Shown: one piece after another, positions 63,684 to 64,000 of the stretch
Numbering within the stretch: position 1 is the first letter of the stretch
Layout of the letters: every line of letters starts with the position of its first letter
NCBI GenBank assembly: GCA_963932465.1
Contig: CAWVRF010001079.1
Coordinates: 153,501 to 217,500, forward strand
DNA length: 64,000 bases
Origin: Maratus speciosus
Lineage: Eukaryota; Arthropoda; Arachnida; Araneae; Salticidae
Direction: 5' to 3'
Program-made: the position numbers and the translations under genes
Notes under the pieces: generated by a model
The model's input: the letters and a program-made list of their open reading frames with translations, nothing else
Databases searched by the model: none
Told to the model about the DNA's origin: nothing

Positions 63684-64000
63684 GAAATATAACTTTCTGA
63701 AAACTTAATTGACTTGTAATTTTTTCAGTTTTGCCTCGCAGTCTGGACTTGTAAAAATTTTCAGTTTTGATCTCGCAGTCTGGACTTGTAAAAATTTTCA
63801 GTTTTGATCTCGCAGTCTGGACTTGTAAAAATTTTCAGTTTTGATCTCGCAGTCTGGACTTGTAAAAATTTTCAGTTTTGCCTCGCAGTCTGGACTTATA
63901 AAAATTTTCAGTTTTGATCTCGCAGTCTGGACTTGTAAAAATTTTCAGTTTTGATCTCGCAGTCTGGACTTGTAAAAATTTTCAGTTTTGATCTCGCAGT
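63684..64000 (-). repeat. R1 repeat element, runs off the window
   Basis: The inverted right end (ctgaaaacttaattgactt) is followed by at least seven 37-base units. The array is cut by the end of the window. Confidence 0.88.

Overview
The window looks like part of the genome of a large nuclear double-stranded DNA virus of arthropods, in the broad class that holds baculoviruses, nudiviruses, hytrosaviruses, nimaviruses and the filamentous viruses (Naldaviricetes). The evidence is a set of class hallmark genes read from the translations: P74/PIF-0, a PIF-1/2/3-type protein, a PIF-5 (ODV-E56)-like protein, VP91/PIF-8 with peritrophin-like cysteine modules, the P33 sulfhydryl oxidase, the LEF-4 RNA-capping subunit, a very short LEF-5/TFIIS-like zinc ribbon, a family B DNA polymerase and a Pif1/RecD-type helicase. 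The accessory content (cysteinyl-tRNA synthetase, XRN-type exonuclease, two Bcl-2-like proteins, a Z-alpha-domain protein, a 2OG dioxygenase, a Tc1/IS630 transposase) does not match a standard baculovirus. I cannot name the species or host.

Layout: 0-4 kb holds small accessory genes (membrane protein, zinc protein, RING, F-box-like). 4-8 kb holds a transposase, a DUF5679-like ribbon and two linked unknown genes. 8-11 kb has LEF-4 and its neighbours. 11-20.8 kb is mostly accessory (Bcl-2-like, a paralogue pair, PIF-5-like, RING-H2, HxH protein). 20.9-21.8 kb is repeats. 21.8-35.9 kb holds possible death-fold genes, a methyltransferase-like gene, the helicase, an SR-rich protein, a second Bcl-2-like gene, small membrane proteins and a tyrosine-repeat membrane protein. 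36-53.3 kb is rich in core genes (XRN, CysRS, P74, P33, PIF, ubiquitin, polymerase). 53.4-64 kb has a duplicated cassette, RING, LEF-5-like, VP91, dNK, a low-complexity repeat protein, ribonucleotide reductase R2 and the Z-alpha protein.

The most striking structure is that nearly every transcription unit is bounded by a long perfect A(n)T(n) tract (about 55 in 64 kb, always A before T on the plus strand). Tandem-repeat elements, a duplicated gene cassette and gene fragments all lie between such tracts. This suggests a bidirectional terminator and cassette-boundary system. TATA boxes commonly follow the T-run about 60-90 bases before the start codon.

Several genes are broken in the sequence as given: an in-frame TAA in the DNA polymerase, apparent frameshifts in the PIF-5-like and VP91 genes and in two accessory genes, and stops in three others. 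The window is therefore either an endogenised or decaying viral copy, a draft with indel errors, or a virus using recoding or small introns. The sequence alone does not decide between these.

Functionally the genes cover replication and nucleotide supply (polymerase, helicase, dNK, R2), transcription (LEF-4, LEF-5-like), RNA decay and translation (XRN, CysRS), virion and entry proteins (PIFs, VP91, P33), and host-response proteins (Bcl-2-like, Z-alpha, ubiquitin plus three RING proteins).
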